A stretch of DNA of 64,000 nt from Scolanthus callimorphus. Its lineage: Eukaryota; Cnidaria; Anthozoa; Actiniaria; Edwardsiidae. Made by a program: the position numbers and the translations under genes. Under the pieces are notes generated by a model that did not search any database, had not been told where the DNA came from, and saw only the letters and a list, made by a program, of their open reading frames with translations. Positions 46,027 through 58,200 of this stretch are shown one piece after another. Location of the stretch: NCBI GenBank assembly GCA_033964015.1, contig CM066922.1, positions 22,306,507 through 22,370,506 on the forward strand, read 5' to 3'. Each line of letters opens with the position of its first letter. Positions within the stretch are counted from its first letter, which is position 1.

Positions 46027-47000
46027 GCTAATAATAATAATATAATAATTTATATAGCGCCTATACATATATGTTCTAGGCGCTTTACATCCATTAAAAA
46101 ACAATTAACATTTTGATTCAAAATAAAAACACTAGAACAATAAAATAGTAAAATCAAATTACAATTTCAACTAAAATTATCCGTTTAAAAACTACAATTA
46201 CAATTGATACGCCTGCTTGAAAAGATGGGTCTTAAGAAATGATTTAAAAGTTGAAACAGAGTCGGCACAGCGGATCTTCAGTGGCAGTTGGTTCCAGAGA
46301 ATAGGAGCATGAACAGAAAAAGCTCTGAGACCATAAGACTTAAGAAAATATTTGTTGATTACGAGTTTATTGGGATCAGCAGATGATCGAAGCGTCCTAG
46401 CGGGTGTATAACGAGCGAGAAGATCCTGGATGTAGTTAGGTGCAGAGTCGTTTAGAGATTTAAAAGTAAGAAGATTTATTTTAAAAATGATACGATATTC
46501 AACGGGCAGCCAGTGGAGATCTTGTAAGATCGGGGAGATGTGTTCGTGCTTTTTCACCTGTGCAATGACACGAGCAGCAGCATTCTGCACGTTTTGCAGT
46601 TTATTTAAGAGTTGTTTTGGGAGACCATAAAGTAGGGCGTTACAATTGTCAATTTTAGAGCAGACAAATGTATGGACCAGAGTTTTAGTTGTATCATACG
46701 ACAGATATTTCCTAAATCTTTGAAATGTTTCTCAGGTGATAGAAAGCTGCTTTAACTATAGAATTTATATGCGCGGACATTGCCATGGTCGAATCAAAAA
46801 CTACACCAATGTTTCTTGCTTGTTTTGAGGGAGAGATAGAGTCTTCTCCAGGATGAAAGGGGTAAGTTTAAGGCTGGTCGAAATCTAGAGTGTAGGAGAA
46901 GTAATTCCGTTTTATCAGTGTTGAGCTTAAGTTTGTTGATGGACATCCACTTGTGAATGTCCGCCGCCACACATAGCTCCACACGGTTCTTAACACAGTT
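46027..47000 (-). mobile_element. 5'-truncated LINE reverse-transcriptase fragment (L2/CR1-like), pseudogenic
   Basis: Minus-strand reading from 46982 gives WMSINKLKLNTDKTELLLLH (RT palm/thumb), then FDSTMAMSAHINSIVKAAFY. A frameshift is followed by SKIDNCNALLYGLPKQLLNK and QNAAARVI. The 46590-46198 frame follows with DLHWLPVEYRIIFKI, APNYIQDLL, LWNQLPLKIR and a FKSFLKTHLF end before the stop. The tail has ATGTAAAGCGCCTA and (ATT)n ending near 46027. Catalytic RT motifs are missing, so it is dead. Confidence 0.85.
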
Positions 47001-47167
47001 AAGTTGAATTTCAAGTAGTTATTATCTTGCATTTTACTCAAAACAGTAAATACATTTGACACATATTTTGAGTTAATCAAATATGGCTTTTTTTATTCTC
47101 TACGGACCGGTCATTATTTGTCGCCTCTTTTTCTGTAAAATTGGTATTGCCCCCAATCCGCTCAGAC

Positions 47168-47169
<2 letters not shown>

Positions 47170-47200
<31 letters not shown>
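47170..47200 (+). repeat. long poly-C tract
   Basis: About 30 consecutive C residues; comparable runs of 12-22 occur at 26206, 34008, 42992 and 52208. Confidence 0.9.
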
Positions 47201-47201
<1 letters not shown>

Positions 47202-47457
47202 ACCCAGGCAAGGAAAGAGAAAAGAGATTGAGAGGCCAGTTGATAGTTTAATTTAAGCTTTTGAACAGTTATTTTTATTTTGTTATCTTTTTCTCGTTGC
47301 ATAATGCACTGCACGGTGCGCAGTGCATTATGAAAGGTGTAATGAGCCTTTAAATGTGGCTTTCTTGACTTGCTACTGTGATCAGGGTTGCTATGGAAAT
47401 AAAAGGAAAACACGATGTAAATTTCACCGCCAACCCTCCGTACAAAAGTAAATGTAT

Positions 47458-47851
47458 AGAGTACTCAAGTGTGACGTCATAAATTTGAGAAATCTTGAAT
47501 TTCCGATTTTAATCCACGAATAATGAAAGACAAAAAGTGGAAAGAGAATCGGATGCAAAAAATGAGGCAAATCGGTTGAAACGCGACCGAAAAATGGCCA
47601 CCTGAATACATAATTTTCTTTAACAAATCACTGTATTTTGGACTGCGTTCAAAACTTTATGAACGCAACCAAAAATACAGTGATTTCTTAAAGAAAATTA
47701 TGTATTCAGGTAGCCATATCTCGGTCGCGTTTCAACCGATTTGCCTCAATTTTGGTGTGTAGCATTCATTTATTATGCTATTTCCAAATCCAAGGACAAA
47801 TATTGCTAAATCGAAAATTAGTTTTTTGTGACGTCATCACTTGACTACTCT
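47458..47851. repeat. large inverted repeat, arms about 190 bp
   Basis: AGAGTACTCAAGTGTGACGTCA at the left and TGACGTCATCACTTGACTACTCT at the right. The inner core is nearly perfect (CACTGTATTTTGGACTGCGT and its complement). Confidence 0.8.
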
Positions 47852-47889
47852 ATTGTGACTGACTCTTCAGACCTGCAGCACGCAAGCTG

Positions 47890-48009
47890 AAAGGCCCATC
47901 ATCAACCGAGAGCCTTTGCGGTCTATTAGCCAATCAGAGCACCCGAAAACAATGGATAAATTTGAAGAAAAAAACGGGGCGCAAAATCTCACGGTTGATG
48001 ATGGGCCTT
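47890..48009. repeat. MITE with ends AAGGCCCATCATCAACCG
   Basis: The left end AAGGCCCATCATCAACCG is mirrored by CGGTTGATGATGGGCCTT; 120 bp. Confidence 0.85.
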
Positions 48010-48240
48010 GAATTATGCACTAGGATCGCACGGCGCCAATGGCTGCCAAGCGGTCGTAAGCACAGACACTGAGGAAGGCCACTCCCGCGTCCTAGTGGTT
48101 CCTTGACGTCCCTCTGGTTCAGGTTAATTTAGTGTTTGCAAGAGACGGCATCTACGGTGTACGTCCTCCTTCCGAGGAGACACAACGCAGGGTCTCTGAG
48201 GACGTAAGCCCTCTGGTAGTGGTACCGTGAGGTCGTGAGG

Positions 48241-48436
48241 CCACAGGGAATTTCTGCAGACCACAGAGAATTCCTGCAGAAACCCATCCATGGCAAAAGC
48301 TGAATTTCCGTTGGTAAGATGAGAATGGGAAGTGTTAGGATTTCCCATGGCTATCCATGTGAATTCCGATCACACGTGTGCCTTTAATTTGAAAATTCTG
48401 CTTTTCCAATGGATTTCTGCAGAAATTCCCTGTGGG
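48241..48436. repeat. MITE with ends CACAGGGAATTTCTGCAG (copy 1)
   Basis: The left end CCACAGGGAATTTCTGCAG faces CTGCAGAAATTCCCTGTGG. Subterminal AAAGCTGAATTTCC is shared with copy 2 at 51160-51336. Confidence 0.8.
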
Positions 48437-48616
48437 CCAAGCGTAATATCGGCCTCCTGCATTAATTACCAGAAAATAAAAGATGTAAATTTCACATTGA
48501 AAAGAAATAGTAGAGAAAACAGCGTAATCTTCAATTTCATAGCTCGTCAAAATTTGTTCCAGGATTCCTATGTCGCCAGCGCGCGCGCCAAAAGGGGCGG
48601 GGGAAGAATCAGCCAA

Positions 48617-51600
48617 TCACAGACGTTTCCCTGGCACAAGATTTATACCTGTTGATTCATAGGGGGGTGGTTCGTTGGTGACAGGCTCTCCCTCTCCCAT
48701 CAGAAAGTCAGCGGCATCGGCTTCTACGCATGTTCTAAATCCTTCTCTATGATATAGGCTGCAAACAGATCTAGTAAACATCTGATTGGCCGTACTATGT
48801 GCTGGGAATTTCCCAACGAGCGCTTCGGACACCCAATCAGGACATCCTTCGCAAGATTCACAACAGCATCCACATACACCGTCCACTTCTTCTGCATTCA
48901 CCTCCGGTCCACGTCCCCAAACCCCGCGCTCCAAATCCGGCATACCCACGTCCTAAATATGAAGCATAATAGATAGATTTAGGCACTGCCTAAAAGCTTT
49001 TCGTATCTATGGAGCTGCGCTATAAACACGTTACTACACGAAATGATTGCTATTGCTAATTCTATTGCCGATGTTACTGCTACAGCTCCTGATTATTGAC
49101 CGCCATTTGGTTTATATCAATTTCTGGCTATCGTTACACTCGTTCTCATTATTGCTATTAGGGACTTTAAACATTCTCGAACCCAGAGCTCCTCGGCTCG
49201 TAACCTCGCGGGGGAGGCTCTGGTGACAGCCACTGACGCATGCGCGAGATTTGATACAGAGCCGCTGAGAGAAAGACCTTTCTGCGCATGCTCCAACGCT
49301 CAAAATCAGCCAATCAGCGACGGCCCTCAAATGGATGTCCCCAGAGCCTCCCCTGCGAGCAGACGAGCCGGGGAGCTCTGGGTACGAGAATGGGACTTTA
49401 AAGGGAGCCTTTCACGATATGCGTATGCTCCACCAGCGATTGCTCTGATTCATCAGCAAAACTAATTAGATCATCCTATCAGATAACTATTTAAAGGGAG
49501 CCTGTCACGATACGCGCATGCTCCACCAGCGATCACTCTGATTCATCAGCAAAACTAATTAGATCATCCTATCAGATAATTATTTAAAGGGGGCATGTCA
49601 CGCAACAGCACAGCTGTTCTGAGCATCTCAAAGCATCGTCCCGTAACGATGGCCAGCGAAGACTAAAAACCTCGAAAACAATCGTATATAATCTGGCTAT
49701 TTCTCGCTCCATCAGACCATTCTCTTTAGCATTACATATTCTTAAGTGGTATCTGATAGGATGGTCTAATTAGTTTTGCTGATGAATCAGAGTGATCGCT
49801 CCTGGAGCATGCACTATGTATAGTAAAAAAGAATGGTCCGATGGATCGAGAAATAGCCAAATTATAAACGATTGTTTTGAAGGTTTTTAGCCTTCGCTGG
49901 CTATCGTTACGGGACGATACTTCTCATTCTCGTACCCAGAGCTCCCCGGCTCTGGTGACATCCATTTGAGAGCCGTCGCTGATTGGCTGATTTTGAATGT
50001 TGGAGCATGCGCTGAAAGGTCTTTCTCTCAGCGGCTCTGTATTAAATCTCGCGCATGCGTCAGTGGCTGTCACCAGAGCTTCCCCGCGAGGTTACGGGAG
50101 ACGTCGTCGTTGCCGTTGTCGCATCTTAAAGGGAGCCTGTCATGATACGCGCATGCTCTAGGAGCGATCATGCACTGAATAGGAAAATTTCATTATGACG
50201 TATTTTACTACGACTACCAGAAACCTTTGCGTTGTCCCTTTTGTTCGTGCAATTACCGCCTATTGTTTCCAATAGTGGTTTATCTGCATAAGAAAAGAAA
50301 ACAGAAAAGGATTCTGGTAATCGTAGTCAAATGACGCAATAGTGCAAATGTCCTATTATCAGCAAAACTAAAAAGACCATCGATCCTATCAGATTACGAT
50401 TTAAGAATATGTAAAGCTAAAAGCATGGTCGGATGGATTGAGAGGTAGCGAGATTATATACTAGTTTTCGAGGTTTTTAGCTTTCGCTGGCCATAGTTAC
50501 GGGACGATACTTCTTTGATTTGAGATGCGCAGAACAGCTGCGCAGTTGCGTGACAGCCTCCCTTTAAACTCCCTATTGTTAACACAACCACTATGTAGTA
50601 CCTCCCAATTCATTGGCGTTGATGTCTGTGTTCCCTTATTTGGATGACGGGGTGCAAGCAGCAGAATCTCTCCCTCCCCTGCATAAATGGCTGGATCATA
50701 ATACGAATCCTTCTGGTAGTACTGCACTTTAAAGCGGTACGATCTGGGCTGGTTACCAGGCCTAGTTCTTGCAAAAGTCTCTCTGATGTCGGTAATGACG
50801 TCACCATCATTGTAGCCAATAAACGCGCAGTTAAGGTGATCACGTGCTAGTCTCAAGGAAACCAATATATCGTTAGCGTACGCTTCGTCTGATGTTTTAT
50901 GCGCACCATCAATTACGACGATTTTTTTAAGCCGCCTCTTTAGCAGAGGCAGAAGTCCAAGGTTCTCAAAATGGCCGCCGTCGCTGAGCTCGAGGACTGG
51001 AGGCGGGACAGGCCCGACGTTCGGGATGCGAATGGCGCTTCTAATGAAGTACATCAAGTCGTCATGGGCAACTGCCCACCTATAAAAGCGAAATGCGATC
51101 AAGAGAGCAATGTATAATTGAAAGTGATAGCGGGCCCTCTATAGAGCACCCCTTCACTCCACAGGGCCAAATTCTGCAGAAGCCCATCCCTGGGAAAAGC
51201 TGAATTTCCCATGGTAGGAGAATGGGAAGTGATCGGATTTCCCATGCTATCCATGTGAATTCCAAACACTTCCCATGCTTCTGCCTTGGGAAATTAAGCT
51301 TTTCCCATGGATAGGTTTCTGCAGCAATTCCCTGTGCTCTTTAGCAACAGCCCCTAGCAATGGCGCGAATTCAATCGCACAAACAGCGCAGATCAATGGC
51401 GTGCACATTTCATGCGCAGAATTCAGACTGGAAACGGCACTGAAAAACTGTGTTGGGCAAGTACCAACCTGCATAATCGCTGAAAATATCCGGAATTCTC
51501 TGATCCGGTCTTTTGTATGGCAAAAATTGTAGTCAAAACCATTCCTCCTAAGTACATTAGTGGTCCAATCGCAGCATATTTTGCGTCTCTACCGCCTAGC

Positions 51601-52206
51601 AGCCAAACTAGAGGGAACACAACCAACGGGACGAAGCGAAACAGATTAGAAAGCAACGGTATGAGCTGAAAAGAGTGGAAACGTGCAAGATGAGCATAGT
51701 TGCATAGAGCATAGAACGGGGGGAGGGGGGGGGGGGGGGGGTGTCAGGAAAAAACGTGGCGGGCGGTGCGGCCAACCAAAGAAAAAATATATACACAAGT
51801 CCTAAATTTCATACCCAAAATAATATCTGGCTACAGATTTCGTACCCACAGATACGATGCATAATTAGCTAAAAGATCATTATGCGCTCTCTTATTCGCG
51901 TCTAAAAGCCTAATATTTTATGTCCGACAACGTCCTTTCATCCTCCTTTCTGCATGACATTGTAATCCAAACTCAAACGTCGTGGTTCGGAAACGAGCTA
52001 GTTTCTGATATGCTAATATAAAAGCAACAACGACATCAACAGCATAAAAAAATGGGACCAAAGACTCGTAAACCCCCAAAAATACGCGTGTTTATTTAAA
52101 ACCTTAAACAAATACGCGGCAGATTTCTTGACCATAAAAGATACCGAATGTGTAGAATTTCCAAACCCAAAATATAGTCGGACACCCCCGTCATGTTTTT
52201 CCTGAA

Positions 52207-52237
<31 letters not shown>

Positions 52238-55200
52238 AAAAACTGCAGTGATAGAGTTGGGGAGCAGTAACAGTTCGAAAGAGGACCCCGTCCCCCCTTA
52301 GGTAAAGTGAGTTCGAAGTTGGAAATTCTTCTTTGCAGGGGCGCTCGCGGACGAGTCCTCCATGCATAATACATTGCCCGTATCAATCTTCGAAGAAGTG
52401 ACGAAGAAACGGAAGCCCCCTTTAGTAAACTCATGGATCCGCCAGTGAATTAGCCTGCTCGCAGGTGTTGAATAGTAGTTTAGGTCGAGAAACGCGAGTT
52501 TGCTATCGCGTGGCCGCCATCTTGGATTTGTGACAAAGACCCGCCCCCTCCCCCCGATTTGTCACATTGTGTCACAAATCTAAGATGGCGAGCAACCTCG
52601 CGTTTCTCGACTTAAAACTACTCTCCACCGCCTGCGAGCAGGCTACCAGTGAACATTCCTGATGTAACCATTTCTCCTCGCCTCTTATTCGCCCTTTGTA
52701 GCCCTTACCCGTATCCAAAAGCTCTCGTTGTTGTAAACCTCCTGATCCGTTACAACTGAAGCCCCCACTGCCATTCCAGTGAACTAAAATAATAAATAAA
52801 TAACGAGTTACGCAAATCGGCTTCACACTATATGTAAATGGGTTTTTCTTTCGTTGCGGGACCTACGGTTTTAGGTCCTTATTCGAGAAGACGTGAAGGT
52901 CTAGCCATTTGCAGATATTGGAACAAGGCAGCAATTTCACCTCAATTGTTTTGTTAAAAATAGTTGTTGGTGTTGTTGGTCCGGCTAGGGTTTGAACCCC
53001 CAACCTCCCGCACATCAGCCCGGCGCTCTACCACCGCGTTCTACCACTGCGCTCTACCACTGCGTTCTATCACTGCGCTCTACCACTGCGCTCTACCACT
53101 GCCCTCTACCACTGCACTCTATCACTGCACTCTACCACTGCACTCTACCACTGCGCTCTACCACTGCACTCTACCACTGCGCTCTACCACTGCACTCTAT
53201 CACTGCACTCTACCACTGCACTCTATCACTGCGCTCTACCACTGCACTCTACCACTGCGCTCTACCACTGCGCTCTACCACTGCACTCTACCACTGCGCT
53301 CTACCACTGCACTCTGTCACTGCACTCTACCACTGCACTCTATCACTGCGCTCTACCACTGCACTCTACCACTGCGCTCTACCACTGCCCTCTACCACTG
53401 CGCTCTACCACTGCACTCTATCACTGCACTCTACCACTGCACTCTATCACTGCGCTCTACCACTGCACTCTACCACTGCGCTCTACCACTGCACTCTACC
53501 ACTGCGCTCTACCACTGCCCTCTACCACTGCGCTCTACCACTGCACTCTATCACTGCACTCTACCACTGCACTCTATCACTGCGCTCTACCACTGCACTC
53601 TACCACTGCGCTCTACCAGTGCGCTCTACTACTGCGCTCTACTGCTGCGCTCTACCACTGCGCTCTACCACTGCGTTCTACTGCTGCGCTCTACCACTGC
53701 GCTCTACCACTGCGTTCTACTGATGCGCTCTACCACTGCGTTCTACTGCTGCGCTCTACCACTGCGCTCTAATGATTGATGCGCTCTACTGTGCTTTCTA
53801 CCACTCACTGACTGCGCTCTACTGCTGCGCTCCACCGCTGTACTAACCGGTCAGCATTTTATACCTGAAGAAACGTCTGGACGTTACGCATGTTCGTGTC
53901 GAACTCTCCCATCCTACGGGAGATGCAGCCAGCAGAGATGGTCATAGCTTCAGACAGCTTGATATTATGAGGCATGAGACGGTTCTTGAATTCTGTCTCC
54001 GGGACTGTTAGCTTAGGGTCAATTCTCTCCATGCCCTGGGGTGTTAGCATCAACAAGCCATACGTTGGGGACTATATCGTTTACAAATAATAGAGAATAT
54101 GAGAATTTAATATAAACCAGGGGTCTAAAGGATGTCAGACTAAATTACATTTTCCCATGGCTTGCATTATGACGTCATTACAGTGCATCAATCCTAATGT
54201 CTGCAGTATGACGTCACGAACTGCGCGACAACAAGATTGCGCTGCGTACTCTTAGCCAATCAGAATCGATATAGTGGCATGACTGAATAATAATACCAAT
54301 TCACACATATCACCAACCTCTTTATCCATTTGCCAATCGTTCACCGTTGTATTGACTATTAGCTGGGGTAAGGTATGACTTAGATCTTCCATGGTTAGTG
54401 CACGTTCCCCTAAAGGTCTCGGATCTCGGTCTTTAATCACTCGACAAGGCCACATGTACTTGAATGTCTTGAAGAAAGATATTCCGCGACAACCACATCG
54501 CCCGATCCCCGAAGAGTGGAAAAACGCTTTTTGCAGACGCCATCTGTGAGAAAGTTTTGATCATTAATTAAATCAAGGAGCCTACCAACAGGAGCCTCCA
54601 TCTACTCCACAAAGTCTAGTCATATGTACGGGGAGCCTGCATAAACAGGAGCCTTCATCTACTCCACTAGGTCTAGTCATATTCACAAGGAGCCCATCAA
54701 CCGGAGCCTCCATCTTCTCCACCAGGTCTTGCAATATGCACAGGAAGCCAATCAACAGGAGCCTCCATCTTCTCCTCTAGGTCTAGCCATATGTACAGGG
54801 AGCCCATCAACAAAAGCCTTCATCTTCTCCACTAGGTCTAGCCATATACACAAGGAGCCCATCAACAGAAGCCTTCATCTACTCCACTAGGTCTAGTCAT
54901 ATGTACAAGGAGCCCATCACAGGAGCCTTCATCTACTCTACTAGGTCTAGTCATATGTACATAGAGCCCATCAACAGGAGCCTCTATCTACTCCACTAGG
55001 TCTTGTCATATGTACAAGGAGCCCATCAACAGGAGCCTTCATCTACTCCACTAGGTCTAGTCATATGTACAGAGAGCCCATGAACAGGAGCCTCCACTTC
55101 TCCATTAGCCATATGTACAGGGAGCCCATCAACAGGAGCCTTCATCTACTCCACTAGGTCTTGTCATATGTACAATGAGCCCATCAACAGGAGCCTTCAT

Positions 55201-58200
55201 CTACTCCACTAGGTCTAGTCATATGTACAAGGAGCCCATCAACAGGAGCCTCCATCTACTCCACTAGGTCTTGTCATATGTACAAGGAGCCCATCAACAG
55301 GAGCCTCCATCTACTCCTCTAGGTCTAGCCATATGCACAGGAGCCTTCATCTACTCCACTAGATCTAGTCATATACACAGGGAGCCCATCAACAGGAGCC
55401 TTCATCTACTCCACTAGGTCTAACCATATACACAGGGAGCCCATCAACAGGAGCCTCCATCTACTCTACTAGGTCTAGTCATATGCACAGGGAGCCCATC
55501 AACAGGAGCCTTCATCTACAGTAAAAACCCGCGTAAAAGAACAGGTGTTTTGGAGAATCAGGCTGATTTTGTTTTTGTACATTGGGTGTTTTCTGCAAAA
55601 TCAGCCTGAAATTGTTCTTAAGGTGTTCTTAAAGTTGTTTCTTAACATCAAATACTGCATACACTACCAACAGTCAAATAAGGAATGTGATTGGTAGAAA
55701 GGTGACAAACAAGTCTAAAAACAATTGCTAAATGTACCCTGGAATTCCTGTTGTAGAATGTGTGCATGGTCTGAGCACATTATATTGGTCTCCTCGGTAC
55801 TCTACTACACAGTGGGTTACTGTACTCGAATCTAACTGGCAGCAATTGTTTTATACAAGAACAATTTTCATTTTTCAGGCTGCATGTGTTCTTATGTACA
55901 AGGTACCTTTTTGACCAAATTTCAGCCTGAGTGTTCTTAAACCACTTGTTCTTTTATGCGGGTTTTTACTGTACTCCACAAAGTCAAGTCATATGTAGAG
56001 GGAGCCCATCAACTGGAGCCTTCATCTACTGCACTATAGGTCTAGCCATATGCACAGGGATCCCATCAACAGGAGCCTCCATCTACTCTACGAGGTCTAG
56101 CCATATGTACAGGGAGCCCATCAACAGGAGCCTTCATCTACTGCACTAGGTCTTGTCATATGTACAATGAGCCCATAAACAGGAGCCTCCATCTACTCCA
56201 CTAGGTCTAGTCATATGTACATAGAGGCCATCAACAGGAGCCTCTATTACTCCACTAGGTCTAGCCATATGCACAGGAGCCTTCATCTACTCCACTAGGT
56301 CTTGTCATATGTACAAGGAGCCCATCAACAGGAGCCTTCATCTACTCCACTAGGTCTAGTCATATGTACATAGAGGCCATCAACAGGAGCCTCTATTACT
56401 CCACTAGGTCTAGCCATATGCACAGGAGCCTTCATCTACTCCACTAGATCTAGTCATATACACAGGGAGCCCATCAACAGGAGCCTTCATCTACTCCACT
56501 AGGGCTAACCATATACACAGGGAGCCCCTCAACAGGAGCCTCCATCTTCTCCACTAGGTCTAGCCATATACACAGGGAGACCATCAACAGGAGCCTCCAT
56601 CTACTCCACTAGGTCTAGCCATATACACAGGGAGCCCATCAACAGGAGCCTCCATCTACTCCACTAGGTCTAGCCATATACACAGGGAGCCCATCAACAG
56701 GAGCCTTCATCTACTCCACAAAGTCAAGTCATATGTACAGGGAGCCCATCAACAGGAGCCTTCATCTTCTGCACTATAGGTCTAGCCATATGTACAGGGA
56801 GCCCATCAACAGGAGCCTTCATCTTCATCACCAGGTCTAGCCGTATGTACAGGGAGCCCATCAACAGGAGCCTTCATCTACTCCACTAGGTCTAGCCATC
56901 ATCATCATCGTATCAATAAAATATATCACCAATAAAAAAATCACTTCTCTTCTCACCTGGTATAGGTAAAGACAGCAGATTGTTGTAGTAAATGGAGACT
57001 TGGTGATGCCCAAATTAGTATGCCACTTATAAATAACGCCAAGTCGAACCGATAAGCGCTATATACCACCGCGTCGAACAACTTCTCTTTATAAACTCGC
57101 CAGTAGATCATCAGCCAGTAGAAATACAAAAATAGAATGAAGAACAATTTGGACCTTAGAGCTGGGAAGAAGAACCACATAACAATGGAGGCTGGTATAA
57201 TGGTGATTCTGACCCACAATGGTAAGGTTGTGATGAAGTTGTAGATCAGCCAAGGACCGAACGTGAAAAAGAACACCGCGCCGCACACTGTGGCCAAAAG
57301 CCGGACATAGCCACGAAGTGTCCCGGACAGATTCAAGGAGATGCTGTATAATATGGCAAAAAGTATCCCAGTTGTGGCGAATAAGATTTCACGATAAAAT
57401 GGCTTGGTCCCGGGTTTTTGTCTACATCGTCCATAATTGTCCCAGTCAGAGGGGTTGCACGTGTCCTAGGAAGAAGGAAAATGGAAACATTTTTTTTTAG
57501 TTTTGATAGAAAAATGCGGACTTTATTTTTGATAGGAAAGTGAGGACCTTATTTTTTATAGGAAACTGAAGACCTGATCTGGAAGGTGAAGACCTTCTTG
57601 TGGACCTCCTTTTTTATAGGAAAGTGAGGACCACCTTTTGGACAGGAAATTGACGACGACCTTGTGTCTGAGAAAGGCCTTTTTATGGATAGGTAAAACA
57701 GGGTCATATTTTGGATAGGTAAACGCGGACCTTATTTTAGATAGAAAAATGAGGACTTTATTTTGGATGGGAAAGTGAGGCCTTTATTTGGATAGGAAAG
57801 TGAGGGTCTTATTTTGGAATAGGAAATTGACGACCTTGTCTGAGATAGAAACGTAATTGCCTATATTTGGACAGGTAAAGGAGGGTAAGATTAGGACCTC
57901 AATTAAGTAATGGTCCGTATAAGAACTAGGCAAGCCAACGGCAAAGCACGCTGGAATGCAATTAATTTCTATTGACAATATAGGCAATCTCATTGGCTTA
58001 GACATGAAAATCAGCAAATTCATTATGCTAGAAAAACTTGTTTGAGGATTTTTAGGGATATATAAACACATGTGGTACTCACAAACAGGATATGCAATTT
58101 TAAAAGAATTTGTACGTGGGGAACCTAGCGTAAAATGCTGATTTTCACTCCTTTGTTCTTCTTTAATGTGATTGGTCTAGAGACTTTTTGTTGCCATATG

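Larger units (their letters stand above)
38536..48616. other. 10-kb gene-free region between methyltransferase and patatin genes
   Basis: No supported exon. It is made of nested MITEs (38588-39785), palindromes (40239-40356, 41263-41522), a 1.1-kb composite (41893-43035), a hairpin (44338-44458) and an AGCGGAG element with satellite (44465-46022). Then come a LINE 3' end (46027-47000), a poly-C tract (47170-47200) and inverted repeats at 47458-48436. The stretch 43040-44330 is AT-rich with many GCAAAT/ATTTGC words but no clear repeat or gene. Confidence 0.6.

Noticed and set aside
52978..53040. Functional tRNA gene on the minus strand
   Set aside because: The D-arm is replaced by an 800-bp array and the halves are not adjacent, so it is a SINE head rather than a working tRNA.
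52964..53779. Open frames of 271 and 243 codons reading repeated LRSTTALYHC
   Set aside because: Translation of the 13-bp SINE-derived repeat; two frames are open simultaneously.
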